Positions 12,172 to 23,845 of a stretch of 64,000 nt of DNA are shown here, one piece after another. The stretch is taken from the NCBI GenBank assembly GCA_037893245.1, contig JBAIAA010000877.1:558001-622000 (forward strand), in the 5' to 3' direction. The stretch comes from Crossaster papposus. Its lineage: Eukaryota > Echinodermata > Asteroidea > Velatida > Solasteridae. The notes under the pieces are model-generated. The model was given only the letters and a program-made list of their open reading frames with translations. It was not told the DNA's origin and did no database searches. The position numbers and the translations under genes are program-made. The stretch's first letter is position 1. Each line of letters starts with the position of its first letter.

Positions 12172-13013
12172 AATATCTTTAGGAGGGGCACATTGTCCAA
12201 ATATATCCAAGACCTCAAAAATGTTTTACTTATTGTCGGTTGTACATTTTTATTGTTTGAAAGCCGCAAAAGTTCTAAAAAATCTAATTAAAAGGAAGGT
12301 GCTTGAAAACTAAACTGACGAAGGTTTAGTTCTGTGGATGCTATATATATCAAGAAAATAATATTTTTAGATTTGAACCAATAATATTTTTAGATTTGAT
12401 ATTGAACCAACTGCTTAATAGAAATTTCAAAAAAAATGCATCTCTGGGACACATCTTTAGACTACTTCAAAATTCTTCAAAATGACATGCCAGAGAGTTT
12501 ATAGGGTCATTATTATGTTTACATAATTTGGTGCGAGTTCTAGTACTACAACACTGGATGAATAATTGCAATTATATCTTCTGGTTATTTTTTAAAGATT
12601 TATGAAAGCCGGTCTGTATTTGATGAGGGAGGGACGAGTATTTAGTGGAATCAGCAGAAGTTTGGATCGGAAGAACTTGGCAGACGAGCAGCTCAAAGGT
12701 TTAGTGATATCGAACGATTGACAGGTGAGAGAGAAATGCACGCACGTGTGAATGCATGTGCGAATATTTCACGCGTACTGTGAACCTGTGAACCATTGAC
12801 GTCTACAAGATGCGGGAAGAGGTTACGGATTGTAGACTTGCGCATGCCGAAAGTCTGTTTTGCCCTTTCTTCAAGAGCTTTTGAGGAAAAATGGGGATAG
12901 GATTATCTTCTTTTTTTTTAATAAAGAGGAAATATTGAAAAGTTCAGAATCAATTTGTCAAAGATGTTATTCATCTGAAAAATCTGGAGCTCTGGAAGTG
13001 CCATCCGACTTGT

Positions 13014-14350
13014 TTACATCCTGACATATTTTATCTCAGGATGACGACATAATAGAGGCAAAATGACGACATCCTTTGATATTTGTTTGCGTAATGGCGA
13101 CATGCTGAAAGTAGGATGACGACATCCTGAGATAATATATCGCGGGATGACGACATGTTGAAAATAGGATGACGACATCCTGAGATAATATATCGCAGGA
13201 TGACGACATCCTGAGATAATATATCGCAGGATGACGACATGTTGAAAATAGGATGACGACATCCTGAGATAATATATCGCGGGATGACGACATGTTGAAA
13301 GTAGGATGACGACATCCTGAGATAATATATCGCGGGATGACGACATGTTGAAAGTAGGATGACGACATCCTGAGATAATATATCGCGGGATGACGACATG
13401 TTGAAAGTAGGATGACGACATCCTGAGATAATATATCGCGGGATGACGACATGTTGAAAGTAGGATGACGACATCCTGAGATAATATATCCCGGGATGAC
13501 GACATGCTGCTGAAACTATGTAGGATCCTGATTAGATCAGCAATACGGAAGCTTAAAGTGACCATCCACGTTTCCGCGTTTCTGAGATAATTTATCTCAG
13601 AAAGACGGAATACTGAAATAAAAATGAATCTTTCCTAATATCGTATCTCAGAAAGACGCCTTTCCATGATAATCGTATCTTGGAAAGACGTCAAGGATAT
13701 TAAATCGTATCTCTCAAGAAGACGTCTTTTAACAAAATACTACGGTGGCCCACAACTGTCACGACCAAAGTCAAAGCGTCAAGGCCAAAGCAAAAGCGTC
13801 ACGGAAATAGACAAAGCCTACCATACGGATTGATTAAAGGAAACATGTAATACGGATTTTGTTTGCTTAAATCAATAAAGTATAATGTTGACAACAACAT
13901 TATGTGTGTGGTTGTGTTTATTTTCTGTGATAATGGGACAAAATAATTTTTGAATTCTTTTGTCAAACCACTCCGCCCCTCAAAGGGAAGCCTCATTAAC
14001 ATAAAACCTCGCAAGGGGTATGACAAAAATTGAGGCAGAGACTCGCCGCGCTGCTACCCGGACTATCGTATGCTGACTGCGAGTATTGCACCAAGTGTCC
14101 GTCTTTACACAGTTTTTCATTCTGAAACGCGGAAACGCGGATGGTCACTTTAAGCTTCCGTATATTGCTCATCTAATCAGGATCCTACATAGTTTCAGCA
14201 GCATGTCGTCATCCCGGGATATATTTTCTCAGCATGTCTTCATCCTACTTTCAACTCGTCATCCTGCGATATATTATCTCAGGATGTCGTCATACTATTT
14301 TCAACATGTCTTCATCCCGCGATATATTATCTCAGCATGTCCTCATCCCG
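13014..14350. mobile_element. Foldback element with minisatellite arms, intron 2 of copy A
   Basis: The left arm (13014-13585) ends with AGCTTAAAGTGACCATCC and CGTTTCCGCGTTTC. The right arm (about 14120-14350) carries the reverse complement in reverse order. Both arms contain the same 53-bp motif, with about nine copies on the left and two to three on the right. The loop has no gene. In copy B only about 40 bp of the right end survive (26170-26212), so the element predates the duplication and was lost from B. Confidence 0.8.
13020..13512. repeat. 53-bp minisatellite
   Basis: Tandem units built from GATGACGACATCCTGAGATA, ATATATCGCGG and GATGACGACATGTTGAAAG. One unit is a shortened form lacking the GTTGAAA part. 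Three overlapping minus-strand frames of 138-183 codons exist only because no stop falls in the repeat; they are not genes. Confidence 0.93.
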
Positions 14351-14556
14351 CGATAGGTTGTGGGTTCGAGTCCAACCTGGGGTTGTGCGTGTGCCTCTGC
14401 TTCTCCCCACCCAGGCGTAAATGGGTACCTGTGAGGGCAGAGATGGTCATTGGAATAGCTTCTTTGCGCTGAAATGGCAGCATCGAGCTGTACTTTGTAT
14501 ACTCCCCCGGGAGCTGAGATGGTATTTGGTATATTTCACTGTACAAGTACCTGCTA
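14351..14556 (+). repeat. tRNA-derived SINE (family S2), copy A intron 2
   Basis: Contains a B-box-like GGTTGTGGGTTCGAGTCC, a body with TCTCCCCACCCAGG, AATGGGTACCTGTGAGGGCA and GAGCTGAGATGGTATTTGG, and ends in ATTATTAT. It is the reverse complement of the SINE at 27872-28212. The matching copy in B is at 26204-26414. Confidence 0.75.
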
Positions 14557-15166
14557 TTATTATCGAGTGGAAAATGGCTGGGAACCGGTCAACAGCCATT
14601 AATCACATGACACCTTAAATAGTTGGTTACCTATCATTTTCTCTGTAGGGACACATTTTTACAGGGACGTTGGGGTGTTGTGGCTGACTGCACACGATGG
14701 TTCCCTCGGCCGTAAGCTACTCGATGGTGCCAACCAGACAGGGATCAGTGTCATCATCTGAGCCCGCGGAAGCTCCTTTTTGCCCAGCAGACCTTGGCTC
14801 AGCGTCAAGGATGCAGAATATTGGACGACCTCGTTGACGATCTATCACATCGTATTTACACTAGCCACCGAAGCCGACAGGACCATCAATGCTAAGAAAG
14901 TCTTGCTCCGCACTGGGGCCTCAACTGCTGTGGGAGACCTACTACCCGCTGGGTTGCAACTTGATATAGCGGCCAAGTCTCAAGTCGTGGTGCTTCTGTA
15001 GTTGATAGAAGATGACAGGGACAGGCTCCAGGGCATGCCTTCCTTAGACGTCCATGAGGGAGAAACAGACTTGGGACAAGACTGCTACATTTTGCTTTGA
15101 TTCCGTACCCAAACGGTAAATATTACCATGTATATGTGACTAATGAATGTGATCATTAAGAGAACA

Positions 15167-16091
15167 GGGGCCGTATTCACAAAACTTAAACTTAGGAGAA
15201 TAGTCATACCTAAATCTGAGCACCCTGCTAACTTAAGTGCCGCGCTTAATTTGGTATTCACAAAAGATCTAAGCAACCCACTTATCTTAGTGCTCCACTT
15301 AACTTAAGTGTTTAAAGCAGTCACTGTTGCTCATGCGCAAAACATGTTCGTCATAAATGTTCCTACGCAACAAAAATCTATCTGCGCGGTTTACCATGCG
15401 CGCGTGCACACGCACACAGCTAGCGTTTTCAAGCCCAAGTTAGTGCACCAAAATAGTCTGCGTCACGCGCGCGTTAAACGAGTTCGTCATGCACGTTTTA
15501 GATGTTTTAACACAGAATAGTAGTGAAATGTTCATTTTATTTACTCTCGAGTGTGAAACAAACTGTGATGGTGATTTATCCGCATTCTTTCAAACATGCT
15601 GGAAGGTAAGATAGTTCTTTTTCATTTTATAGTCTGCAGTCACGTGTATTGCATGTCATTGGTTAACGTTAATGTAACATGTCATCAATCACAATCATTC
15701 CGCCCGCCTAAAATTTTACAAATCGATCGAAAAAAATCGTTAGAATGTCAACGAACTACAATTCTAGAGCTGTCACACATTAACTTCAACTTGGCTTCCT
15801 TTTACAATAATTCGATACTGACGAGATTTCCCATAGCCCCTAGAATATCAAATTTTGTGCCCAAAATGTACAAACTGAAGGACAGAAAAAAGCCGCCATG
15901 ACACCTAAGCGCCCCGCTTAAACGAGTTAAGACTAGTCAGACCACACTTAGATTTAAGACTCGAAAATAAGTGGGGTACTTAGCAAAAATGTTTTGTGAA
16001 TACCACTAAGTCATTCAGATTTGTCTAAGTCGGGTATTTAAGTGGGGTGCTTATTTTTTTTGGACTTAAGTCGTTTTGTGAATACGGCCCC
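15167..16091. mobile_element. MITE with GGGGCCGTATTCAC ends, only in copy A
   Basis: Inverted ends GGGGCCGTATTCACAAAACT and, at 16066-16091, its near complement bound a 925-bp element with internal ACTTAAG-rich inverted sequence. It sits in intron 3. The matching site in copy B is empty (AGAACAGGCCATT around 27022-27034), so it inserted after the duplication or was cleanly lost from B. The target duplication is too short to define. The 101-codon frame inside (15596-15901) has no domain. Confidence 0.88.
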
Positions 16092-16825
16092 AGGCCATTA
16101 AATAATCTAGCTGGATTTTGACATCTTTATGAGTAAACACACTCCTCCCATGTCTAGCCTAGTCTGGTTCCTAGACTTCAAATGGTGTCCAGTATTACAA
16201 CGGGCAGCGAATCTTGCGTACCTCCTTTGACGCATGACGTGTATAGGTCTGAATCCCGCCTTGTAAATTCAAAATCACAACGGTAATGTTTGTGCGAAAC
16301 CAACCTATAGATTGCAAAATGGGAATAGCTATAAAATAGCCATGAATGGGAAAATAGCTATGAATTTCCAATTTTAGTAATAAAGAGCTTTTATTCTTAC
16401 TCAATTTGGATTTTAAATTCTTACTAAATCTCTGGCAAATACCAATAAATATTGCTCAGACCCAACCATTTGACTTATGACTCAGACTCGGACTCTACCT
16501 GTTTGATTCAGGACTCGCACTCAAGACTCGACAGTGGTGACTGGGACTTTGACTCAGACTCAATGTTTGGTGACTCAAACCCAAGTCTCCCCTAACTCAC
16601 TTGCTGCAACCAAGCGAGAGGAGAACTTGTGCTTGGCGTCCGCGCTGATCATTTGTTAGTCCCAATGAAACCACCATACTATTCCTATTGAATACATGTA
16701 GCTAAATTTTGTTTTCTTTCCCCAAATGTTTTGTAGGCAAGTGGTACCTGGAAATAGGTCACGGTAAAGTGGGTGAGAAAGATATGACAACTAAGGAGCA
16801 AATGAAGGCCTGGTACTTTAGTCAT

Positions 16826-17035
16826 AAAAATATTTGTAAAGCGCACGTATCCAAGAATACTGACGCTTGTGTCACAACAATATTATTACCCCTGCTCATT
16901 GTGCACACGAAACATTCCAAATACCATCTCGGCTCCGTGGGCAGTATACAGCTCGATGCAGCCATTTCGCCGCAAGGCAGCTGTGACACGCCCTGTGAAC
17001 TTTTTCACAAAACACATTGGCGCGTCGTAGGTGTA
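16826..17035 (-). repeat. SINE S2 fragment, intron 4 of copy A
   Basis: Starts AAAAATATTTGTAAAGCGCA right at the end of the exon 4 homology and matches the tail and body of the SINE at 27872-28212. The tRNA-like head is missing. Confidence 0.7.
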
Positions 17036-17318
17036 ATTTAATGCGAGGAATCGTAGTGCCCCGTTATATTGAGCGCCGTCACCACAAAACTATAGTCAAT
17101 AATTACTATCGGCAGGTTTTACAAAACGGTGGGATAAAACAAAAGTAAATCACAAATTTGTTACAAGTATATCCAGTGAAGTGCACCATATTGAAATGGA
17201 ACCATGCATCCATTCAAAAATGTTCGTCCTATGTTTTTGGCGCCTTTTCATCAAGTTGCCGTGATTGTCTTTGGATATTAAACCGAAAAAGATGCAACAC
17301 TTTTTATTACCGTTGCAG

Positions 17319-17725
17319 ATCTGAAGCCACTTTCCATTCACACCGATACTTGCGTGACTACCACCACACCTACGCTGCTACTCTATTGCGATATGGTCGG
17401 CCCTGGGCTTGGCCCGCTCGTTGGCGGTAACGGGGTCGGGGCCAAGTGCTCGGATGAGATCAGCCACATGGCAGCTAACATGATACTGAAGGGAGAGTGG
17501 GACTATGACATGCCGAGAGAGAAGTTTAGAGTGAAGTGGAAACCGAAAACTGAGGTCATGATGCTCATACAGGACTTGCCTGCAGCTGATGTAGCAAAGA
17601 AGAAAAGCCTCAAAGAAGTCATGCACAAGGCGTACAAGGCTGGCAAGAGACCTATTTTTCGCAACGGACAGCTATTCATCAACGGCCAGAGGTACATTGC
17701 TCCTCGCCCTTCCAGGGATGATTAG
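17319..17725 (+). other. Open frame joining host last exon to CR1 ORF1 tail
   Basis: From the splice acceptor TTGCAG (to 17318) the last flavoenzyme exon reads through where copy B stops. Copy B has GAGAGGTCATGA, but copy A lacks AG, so the frame passes the stop and enters the CR1 at 17571. It continues with DLPAADVAKKKSLKEVMHKA and AGKRPIFRNGQLFINGQRYI and stops at 17725. The LINE part looks like the C-terminus of a CR1 ORF1 (RNA-binding) protein. As the upstream gene is dead, expression of a fusion is doubtful. Confidence 0.8.
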
Positions 17726-17949
17726 ATAGTGTATGTATGTATATATTTGGTGTATTTATCTATGTATTTGATTACTTGAAGGAGCTGCAGTATGGATGGT
17801 TGTGTTAACTTTTTATGATCTAAATTGATGATCTGCATAAGTGCAGAATATCAATAGACTATTTAGAGCCCCCTATAGTCTATTTCTTTGTTAGCGTGTA
17901 ATTTGTCTTTGTATTTTCTTGTATTTTAAGGTAATTTGCTGATTTATTT

Positions 17950-20900
17950 ATGCCTGTTAAGTTTCCTTGTAGTGCCTGTAATGCCCCTGTGAGAAGGAAT
18001 CAAAATGGAATTTTTTGTGACTATTGTAAATTATGGATCCATCTTAAATGTACTAATCTTGACCTCATTGATTACTATACCCTAGCTAGTAATGATGAAA
18101 CTTGGTTTTGTCCACAATGTCATGTCACTATTTTCCCATTTAATGATCTAGATTCTAAGGATTTTGAAAATGTAATACTTGACCTAAATGTATGTGTACA
18201 TGAGCCTATTGCTTTGGAGGCCTTGCTAGACTTGAATTTAAACTCTGATAAACTGCCAATCATTGAGGATCCTGATAACCCTCAACTTAGTACATGTATT
18301 AGTAATTCATGCTATTATTCACACAACGAATTTAAGCATTTTCTTGACGCCGACTCTATAGACAATTTCTCGCTTTTGCATTTAAATATGAGAAGCCTAG
18401 CCAAAAATATTGATCACTTAAAAGTTTTGCTCCACTCTTTGAATTATAACTTTTCTGTAATTGGATTGAGTGAAACCTGGCTGAATGTAAATTCTTTCAT
18501 GAATGAATTGAACATACCTGGGTATATCCTGCAAACTAAGAATAGAGAAGGTAGAGTTGGCGGTGGTGTTGGTCTATATATATATCCAGTTATCTTCAAT
18601 ATGTTCCAAGGCCAGATCTAAATGCGATAGGTGATTGTTCTTTTGAATGTATTTGTGTTGAAATTATTACTTCAAGTAATCACAAGAATATTATTATTGG
18701 GGTCATATATAAAGCACCTGATGTTAACTTTGAAAATTTCTTAAATTACTCCCAATCATTACTCCAAATCGTTACTAATGAAAATAAGCACATATTAATA
18801 ACAGGTGACTTTAATTTGAATTTAATTAGTTCTGATCAAATAGGCCAGCCACAGGAATTATTGGATGTAATTTATTCGTTCTCCTGTATACCTCTCATTA
18901 GTAAACCTACTCGAGTCACAAATGTATCTGCCACTCTAATAGATAATATATTCACAAACATTTTACCTTTACCAAAATCTGGCATTCTTGTAACCGACAT
19001 ATCAGATCACTTTCCCATATTTACTTCTTTTCCTTTTACCATAAATCGTCCCAATTCCCATCCTATCTCTACACGTGATTATTCAGAGGAAAATTTTGCA
19101 AACCTAAAACAGGAACTGAATTCTTGTGACTGGACTTCAATCTTTGATGTACAGGATACAAATTGTTCCTTTGCCAATTTTATGGATATCTTCAATTTAA
19201 ATCTTGAAAAACATATTCCCCTAAAACATTGCATATCAAGACCAAACAAATTAATTCCTAAATCCCCTTGGGTCACTGTCAGTCTATGCAAATCTATTAA
19301 TCATAAAAACAAGCTATATCATAGGTTTAAGTGTAATCCTACAGATATAAATCGCATTAACTATGTACGATATAAAAATATACTAACTAATGTTCTGCGT
19401 AACTGTAAACGTAACTATTATGTTAAACAGTTTAACAAAGAAAAAGGTAATATTAAAAATACATGGAAAATAATTAACAGTGTACTACTTAGTAATTCAC
19501 AATCTAAAATAACAAAGATTGATTCAGAAGGTGTTCGTATTGATGATCCCAAACATATTGCTAACTTATTTAATAATTTCTTTTCTAATATTGGCAAAAT
19601 TCTTTGTGATGCAATTCCTGATAACTGAATGACTATACATTTTCAGAATATTTAATAAGTCCAAATCCCAAGTCAATTTTTTCTCCCCTGTTACAGAAGA
19701 AGAGATTATTGATGTAGTAAGTAAACTGTCAAATAAGAAGTGTGCAGGGGTTGATCTAATTAACAGTTTATTGATTAAGGCAGTGATCCAGGCCATCTCC
19801 AAGCCTTTAACACATATTATAAATCTGTCTATTTCTACGGGTGTAGTGCCAGAAGCCATGAAGATTGCTAGGATCACTCCTGTCTTTAAGAGTGGTAATA
19901 ATAACTATGTAAACAATTATAGACCGATTTCTGTTCTCACTTCCTTTTCCAAAATTATGGAACGTATTATTTATAATCGTACAATACATTTCTTAGACAA
20001 ACATAACATACTCTCGGATAATCAATATGGGTTTAGAGAAAAAACATTCAACGTCACATGCTATTATTCATTTAATTGATAAAATAACTAATGATTTAGA
20101 CATTTCATCTACTACAATCGGTATATTCCTGGACCTCCCCAAGGCATTTGATACAGTTAATCATGAAATACTTTTGTCCAAACTTGATCATTACGGCATC
20201 AGAGGAATTGCCTTGGAGTGGTTCAGGAGCTACCTTCAAAATCGTAAACAATGTGTGTACATAAATGGTATTCAGTCTTCATTTTGCAAAATCACTCATG
20301 GTGTACCCCAAGGGTCTATTTTAGGACCCCTTTTATTTTCAATACATATCAATGATTTTGATAAATCTTCTGACTTGTTTTCTTTCATTCTTTTTGCAGA
20401 CGACAGTAATTTATTTTATAGTCATAGTGACGTAAACACACTTTTCCACATAGTTAATGATGAACTTAATCAAGTCTCTAAATGGATTAAAGCAAATAAG
20501 TTAACTATAAATGTAAAAAAAAGTAACTTTATGTTGTTTAGTAATAAGCCATGTAATCTCACGCCTGACCTTTTTATAGACAATACTATAATTAAAAAAA
20601 CTGACTCTATCAAATTTTTGGGAGTGTATATTGACAAAGATCTTAACTGGAAAAAACATATTAATCATATTTGCTTAGTCATATCAAGAAATATAGGAAT
20701 GATATGTAAGCTTAAAGCATTCTTTCCTCGGGATATTTTAATGACTTTATATAATACCTTAGTCCTACCATATTTAACATATGGTATACTTGTATGGGGT
20801 AATTGTGGTATTGGCCAGATAAGTAGAATACTTAAACTACAAAAAAAGGCTCTGCGTATAATTAACTTTACTTCTTTTCAAGAACATAGTAATCCTCTTT

Positions 20901-21230
20901 TTTTATCAATGTAAAACATTAAAAGTCAGTGATATTTATTATTCCCAGCTAGGTACCCTCATGCATCAAGTAAATAATAGTACTAACGTACCTAAATATA
21001 TTAATTCAATGTTCATAAAAAATGATAAAATTCATCACCATTTTACAAGACAGTTTGGTGAATTTCATCGTTCCACTGTACGTACTAAACTTGCAACCAA
21101 AACAGTTAAGCATGAGGGTCCTAAGTTGTGGAACTCGTTGGACATTTCCTTAAAAAGTACATCCAGTCTGTCTCTCTTTAAATGTAACTATAAGAAATAT
21201 TTGTTAAATAATTATTTGGAAAAAGATTAA
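17950..21230 (+). pseudogene. CR1 ORF2: PHD finger, endonuclease, reverse transcriptase (broken)
   Basis: Frames at 17950-18621, 18816-19628, about 19635-20079, 20027-20914 and 20961-21230 form one ORF2. It begins with a PHD-like zinc finger (CSACNAPVRRN, CDYCKLWIHLKC, WFCPQC; residues about 7-60). An APE-type endonuclease follows (LHLNMRSL, GLSETW, TGDFNLNL, SDISDHFP), which nicks the target DNA. The reverse transcriptase has NNYRPISVL, FLDLPKAFDTVNH, GVPQGSILGPLLF and FADDSN (about 20390-20410), and copies the RNA at the nick. The C-terminal part is KLWNSLDISLK. The start at 17950 keeps the finger. At least four frameshifts or stops inactivate it. The PHD finger in front of the endonuclease is the uncommon part. 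Confidence 0.9.
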
Positions 21231-21346
21231 CTCTCACGGGGTCGCGGGTCACAGGTTTTGTTTGTAAGTTCCTTATTTCTGTGTGAATAATCGTGTTAAC
21301 TTAATAACTGTTTTGTCTTAATGTGTAAGTTGTGTGTATATGTATG

Positions 21347-21474
21347 TGGGGGCCCCTACTCGACAAGCTCTGCTTCCTAGGGACCCCCTTCCACATTTAT
21401 CCTAAATTAAGTGGTGTTTGCTTATTGTGCAACGTTATGTGGTAAATAAAGTGAATTGAATTGAATTGAATTGA
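21347..21474 (+). other. CR1 3' stem-loop and tail
   Basis: GGGGGCCCCTACTCGACAAG is followed by CTCTGCTTCCTAGGGACCCC, forming a stem closed by G/C runs with a conserved loop. The end is AATAAAGTGAATTGAATTGA with a further unit. In this LINE clade the 3' hairpin and short terminal repeat are the likely template-recognition signal. The same loop occurs at 63685-63725. Confidence 0.75.
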
Positions 21475-22282
21475 GTGTGTAGTGTGTACTCAACTAGTAT
21501 TTTTAGCCATCCACTACAGCACAGTGCACGAAACAGGTAACAGCCGTTGACTTTGCTCAACAATTTGCATTTGAATTGGCGAACATTGCTCCACATTTTG
21601 AGGCCTGATTTCTCACTTTTTTGAAAGGTAAGAACACACTGTTACTGTTAGTGTCTTCCTTGATCCTTAGTGTCTACTGGGGACAAGCACTAAGCAGCAT
21701 TTTTTGTAAGTGGCCGTTTTCCGTGACATTTGGGGGGATAAGTGTGGGAGGTCATGGGGGATCGATGTGCAGACATTCCGTACAGCGATCCAAATTTGGA
21801 TATCACCCGACATGTCCACATGTTGAAAAAGGTGATTTTTGGGTCCAAGTTAATACTCGGACTAATGTTTGCTCAAAACATCCGATTTCACCCTCAAAAC
21901 GGCCACAAAAGTACTCGAGAAGCCATCTGAGATGCAAGTACACATCGACGAATAAGATTGTGGTACTAAGATTTACATACGATTTGAATGAAAAGTGAAA
22001 TTTCAAGATGTATTCCGCAAGCTGCATCAGACACTTTGATTTTGAAAAATAGTGCATGCCGACCGTACCACTATAAGCGGGGGTGCTATGCGATGTCACA
22101 GGTCATTTTACACAATCGTTCTACCAAACGTAATTGATAGGCCTTATGGAAGATAAGAAATAAGTATCAAGTTACATTTCGTATTTCTATGGACAAAATT
22201 CATGTCAATACAGTTGGCCACGTATTAACAATAGAGCCTATGATAAAATAATAGCAGAGTTATTGTTAAATGAAATGACTTA

Positions 22283-22764
22283 ATCCGTGTTCGCACTGGA
22301 TAAACATTTTGGGTAATTTGACCATGACGCCGGGTAACATTCCGATGGGTTGATCTTCCCACTGTCCGCACTTGGATTCATTTGACGCGGGTAGAATTGC
22401 CGAGACGATGGGTAAACTAACCAAGCTGGCTCAAAAACAATAAAGAGGGCGCCCTACGTGACCTATGACCGCGACTTGACGACCGGATCGTCTGTTCCCG
22501 ACGCTAGCTCTCAACATTATTTTCTTACATAATGGGTGATGGAAGATTTAACCGAGACGTCGCGTCCGCACTGGATTTTCTGGCTCGGTTAAATCTTCCT
22601 GGTCAATCTTCCTGGGCACCTTTGGCTCGGTTAAACTTCCCACGCGGCGTGGGTAAGTTACCTGTGAGGAAAGTTACCCAGGCTGTCCGCACTGGACTTA
22701 AAATGGGCAAGTTACCCATTGGCTCGGTTAGTTTGCCCAAATTAAGTCCAGTGCGGACAGGGCT
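22283..22764. mobile_element. MITE with TTA target duplication (copy B)
   Basis: Counterpart of 9135-9617 with the same inverted ends and TTA flanks. Internal GC-rich positions differ slightly (for example CACGCGGCGTGGG here). Confidence 0.75.
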
Positions 22765-22825
22765 TTATACAAGTTTATTTCATCTAAGCAATTTCATCTA
22801 GGTCAAGACGGTAGGAGTAGGATTA

Positions 22826-23693
22826 TAGTCCAGGGAAAATACTTAATTTTCTTTTGTTGACCCCACACAAATTGCAATAGAATATTTTTCACCACAGTGC
22901 ACTTCTAAGCTCTCTAGAATAACATACTAAAAATATCAAAAAATACAAGTGGTGGAAATATGACTAATTTCCATAAATCGTTAATCCCTGCCGCGTAATA
23001 TATTTATTCATATATTTGGGTATATTATTATTTTTATTTTTTTTGAAAAGTTTATTTTGGTGATTCTACTTATATCCTACTTCAATAACATTCTCTAAAG
23101 CATATGGCTGAATAATTATGTGAACATAGTAATTATCCAAAATGACAACTTCATGAACCCATAAACATGTGCACATTTACACTGTCTCCAGATATCATCA
23201 AGTAGTCAGTATTGGTGAGCTTCAAATTCACCAAGTTGCTTACTGGCACAGTTAACATATTAAAACCTTATGGAAAATCATACGAACAATGATAACATTG
23301 TGATATTTAGCCCAGCAAACGACAACTGGGGAAATTGGTGTGTCCATAATTGGGCGAAAATGTAGTTAAAGGGTTGCCTCACATAGGTCCCCACAATAAG
23401 TAGTCAGTCACTTGCAAGCTTTAGAAAATGTTATTGAAGTAAGATAATGCAAGTAGAATCACCAAAATAAACTTTTCCCCCCCCAAAATAATAATAATTA
23501 TACCCAAATATAGGAATAAATATATTACACGGCAGGGATTAACGATTTATGCAAACTATTCATATTATTTCCACCACTTGGATTTTTTGAGATTTTTAGT
23601 ATGTCATTCTATAGGGACCTTATAGAAGTGCACTGTGGTGAAAAATATTCTATTGCAATTTGTGTGAGGTCAAAACTTATTTTCCCTGGACTA
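22826..23693. mobile_element. Foldback element with about 300-bp arms (copy B)
   Basis: Counterpart of 9679-10582, with ends TAGTCCAGGGAAAAT and the inverse. Small deletions in the loop shorten it. Confidence 0.85.
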
Positions 23694-23726
23694 TTATTGT
23701 GATTTGGAATAATACAGGGAGGAGTA

Positions 23727-23845
23727 GTTTATGACCAATCAGGGTATTGCAAAGGACATTTTGTTATGAGACGCTAGCTCCACGCGTTATGTACGCGCTC
23801 AAACCGCTATAAAAGACGAGCCAAATCAGTGCTCGGGGTTCAGAG
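23727..23845 (+). promoter_or_regulatory. CCAAT/TATA promoter-like block (copy B)
   Basis: CCAAT at 23735-23739 and TATAAAA at 23808-23814 with the same downstream sequence as copy A. An 11-bp or so stretch around the A-copy ACAGTGTAGC is missing. As in A, it may be a host promoter or part of a solo LTR. Confidence 0.5.

Larger units (their letters stand above)
11647..17557 (+). pseudogene. FAD-dependent sarcosine/amine oxidase-like pseudogene, copy A
   Basis: Remnant of a DAO/monomeric sarcosine oxidase-type flavoenzyme, a family that oxidises N-methyl or secondary amines. Exons: 11647-11786 (start ATG, dinucleotide motif VVGAGLWGSAAA), 12609-12724, 14649-15115 (THFYRDVGVLWL, then in another frame SPRKLLFAQQTLAQ, then INAKKVLLRTGAS), 16737-16825 (KWYLEIGHGKVGEKD) and 17319-17557 (DMVGPGLGPLVGGNGVGAKC, GEWDYDMPREKFRVKWKP). 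Splice sites mostly persist. Lesions shared with copy B: a deletion/frameshift with TGA near 14757, a second shift near 14860 and a TAG near 14999. Private lesions: a 4-bp gain and 1-bp loss in exon 2 creating a stop, a 1-bp loss at the end of exon 3, loss of the end of exon 4, and loss of 2 bp just before the stop codon. Not functional. The family call is from recognised motifs. Confidence 0.85.
8322..17570. repeat. Segmental duplication, copy A
   Basis: Direct repeat of 21475-29104. Similarity begins at GTGTGTAGTGTGT (8322 and 21475) and ends at GATGCTCATAC (17570 and 29104), after which the flanks differ. Copy A is longer because it keeps a minisatellite-bearing foldback in intron 2 and has a private MITE in intron 3. 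It holds MITEs, a promoter-like block and the broken flavoenzyme gene A. Its right edge abuts a CR1 element. Confidence 0.93.
17571..21474 (+). mobile_element. CR1-type non-LTR retrotransposon, 5'-truncated
   Basis: Runs from the end of ORF1 (17571-17725) through a spacer with ORF2 at 17950-21230 and a 3' UTR with a stem-loop (about 21347-21394) to a terminal (ATTGA)n repeat after AATAAAG. The 5' end is truncated exactly where segmental copy A stops, and the 3' end meets the first base of copy B. ORF2 has several frameshifts, so the element is dead. The 3' stem-loop is shared with a second CR1 end at 63685-63735. Confidence 0.92.

Noticed and set aside
13014..13565. Three overlapping minus-strand open frames of 138-183 codons
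   Set aside because: They are created by the 53-bp minisatellite, which has no stop in these frames; the proteins are the same repeat read in three phases.
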